From Rossellomorea vietnamensis NBRC 101237 (GTDB taxonomy: Bacteria; Bacillota; Bacilli; Bacillales; Bacillaceae_B): a stretch of 64,000 nucleotides of DNA. Positions 63,977 through 64,000 of the stretch are shown one piece after another (the stretch's first letter is position 1; each line of letters starts with the position of its first letter). A program made the translations under genes and the position numbers. The notes beneath the pieces are model-generated. The model had not been told where the DNA came from. It ran no database searches and saw only the letters and a list, made by a program, of their open reading frames with translations. The DNA is taken from positions 22,516 through 86,515 of the forward strand of contig NZ_BCVQ01000016.1 of the NCBI RefSeq assembly GCF_001591825.1, given 5' to 3'.

Positions 63977-64000
63977 ATGAAGAAGGGTCCCCTTCTTCAT
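63977..64000 (+). terminator. SR1 terminator stem (cut by window edge)
   Basis: ATGAAGAAGG pairs with CCTTCTTCAT around a 4-base loop; the expected T-run lies beyond the window. Confidence 0.6.

Larger units (their letters stand above)
63742..64000 (+). ncRNA. sr1: SR1 dual-function small RNA (3' end at window edge)
   Basis: The transcript expected from the CcpN-controlled promoter carries the SR1P open reading frame and runs into a stem ATGAAGAAGG/CCTTCTTCAT (63977-63986 with 63991-64000), a terminator cut by the window end. In B. subtilis SR1 lies downstream of pdhD, base-pairs with ahrC mRNA to block its translation and encodes SR1P. Start is estimated from the promoter. At about 260 bases or more it is longer than the 205-nucleotide B. 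subtilis RNA. Confidence 0.85.

Overview
The window reads as a chromosomal segment of a low-GC, spore-forming Bacillaceae bacterium, a Bacillus/Rossellomorea-like relative of Bacillus subtilis. The evidence is strong AGGAGG-type ribosome binding sites, frequent TTG/GTG starts, Rho-independent terminators after most units, sporulation genes (a Spo0E-like phosphatase, a LysM/SleB-like hydrolase, a possible gamma-type spore protein), and gene order that follows the B. subtilis ykvT - ptsHI - patA - cheV - ykyB - fadH - ykuI - ykuJ - ykuL - ccpC - dapH - dapL - ykuT - ykuU - ykuV - yknUV - ktrC - rnjA - rpoY - ykrA - def - ykyA - pdhABCD - SR1 series. All identifications come from motifs, synteny and remembered family sequences; no database search was run.

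Region by region. 1-7.4 kb holds the tail of an unidentified gene, the YkvT-like hydrolase, a Spo0E-like protein, an SDR dehydrogenase, a compact MoxR/DUF58/membrane-protein operon, and a FetAB-type (YbbLM) ABC pair. 7.4-10.5 kb holds ptsHI followed by a structured non-coding stretch with a possible cre. 10.5-16.8 kb holds patA, corA, a preQ1-I riboswitch controlling queCDE, cheV and ykyB. 16.9-25.5 kb holds a PAS-GGDEF-EAL protein, fadH behind a FadR-type operator, the EAL protein YkuI, small membrane and lipoproteins, a metallo-beta-lactamase/glutaredoxin pair, ykuJ and the c-di-AMP receptor darB. 25.6-29.4 kb holds a TauE/SafE permease, ccpC and the lysine/peptidoglycan pair dapH-dapL.

29.6-41.7 kb is the most unusual part. 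Eight tightly packed, often overlapping genes lie between dapL and ykuT: a secreted/membrane Ig-like protein, an ABC ATPase and ABC-2 permease, a coiled-coil membrane protein, a second MoxR ATPase, a second DUF58 protein and two large von Willebrand factor A (VWA) membrane proteins. It looks like a Bat/MoxR-type envelope machine wired to an ABC exporter and is the best candidate here for an undescribed system.

41.7-51.2 kb covers stress and redox functions: MscS channel YkuT, peroxiredoxin YkuU behind an exact PerR box, thioredoxin-like YkuV, the asymmetric heterodimeric ABC exporter YknUV, a cytochrome bd-type oxidase (YthAB) behind two Rex-like operators, and potassium regulator KtrC. 51.2-64 kb covers RNase J1 and RpoY, an overlooked 23-residue cationic peptide gene, ykrA, def, ykyA, the pyruvate dehydrogenase operon, a polysaccharide deacetylase lipoprotein and, at the right edge, the dual-function sRNA SR1 with its SR1P peptide, two CcpN operators and a possible cre. 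Carbon and redox control (CcpN, CcpA, Rex, PerR, FadR, CcpC) is a common theme of the regulatory sites found.
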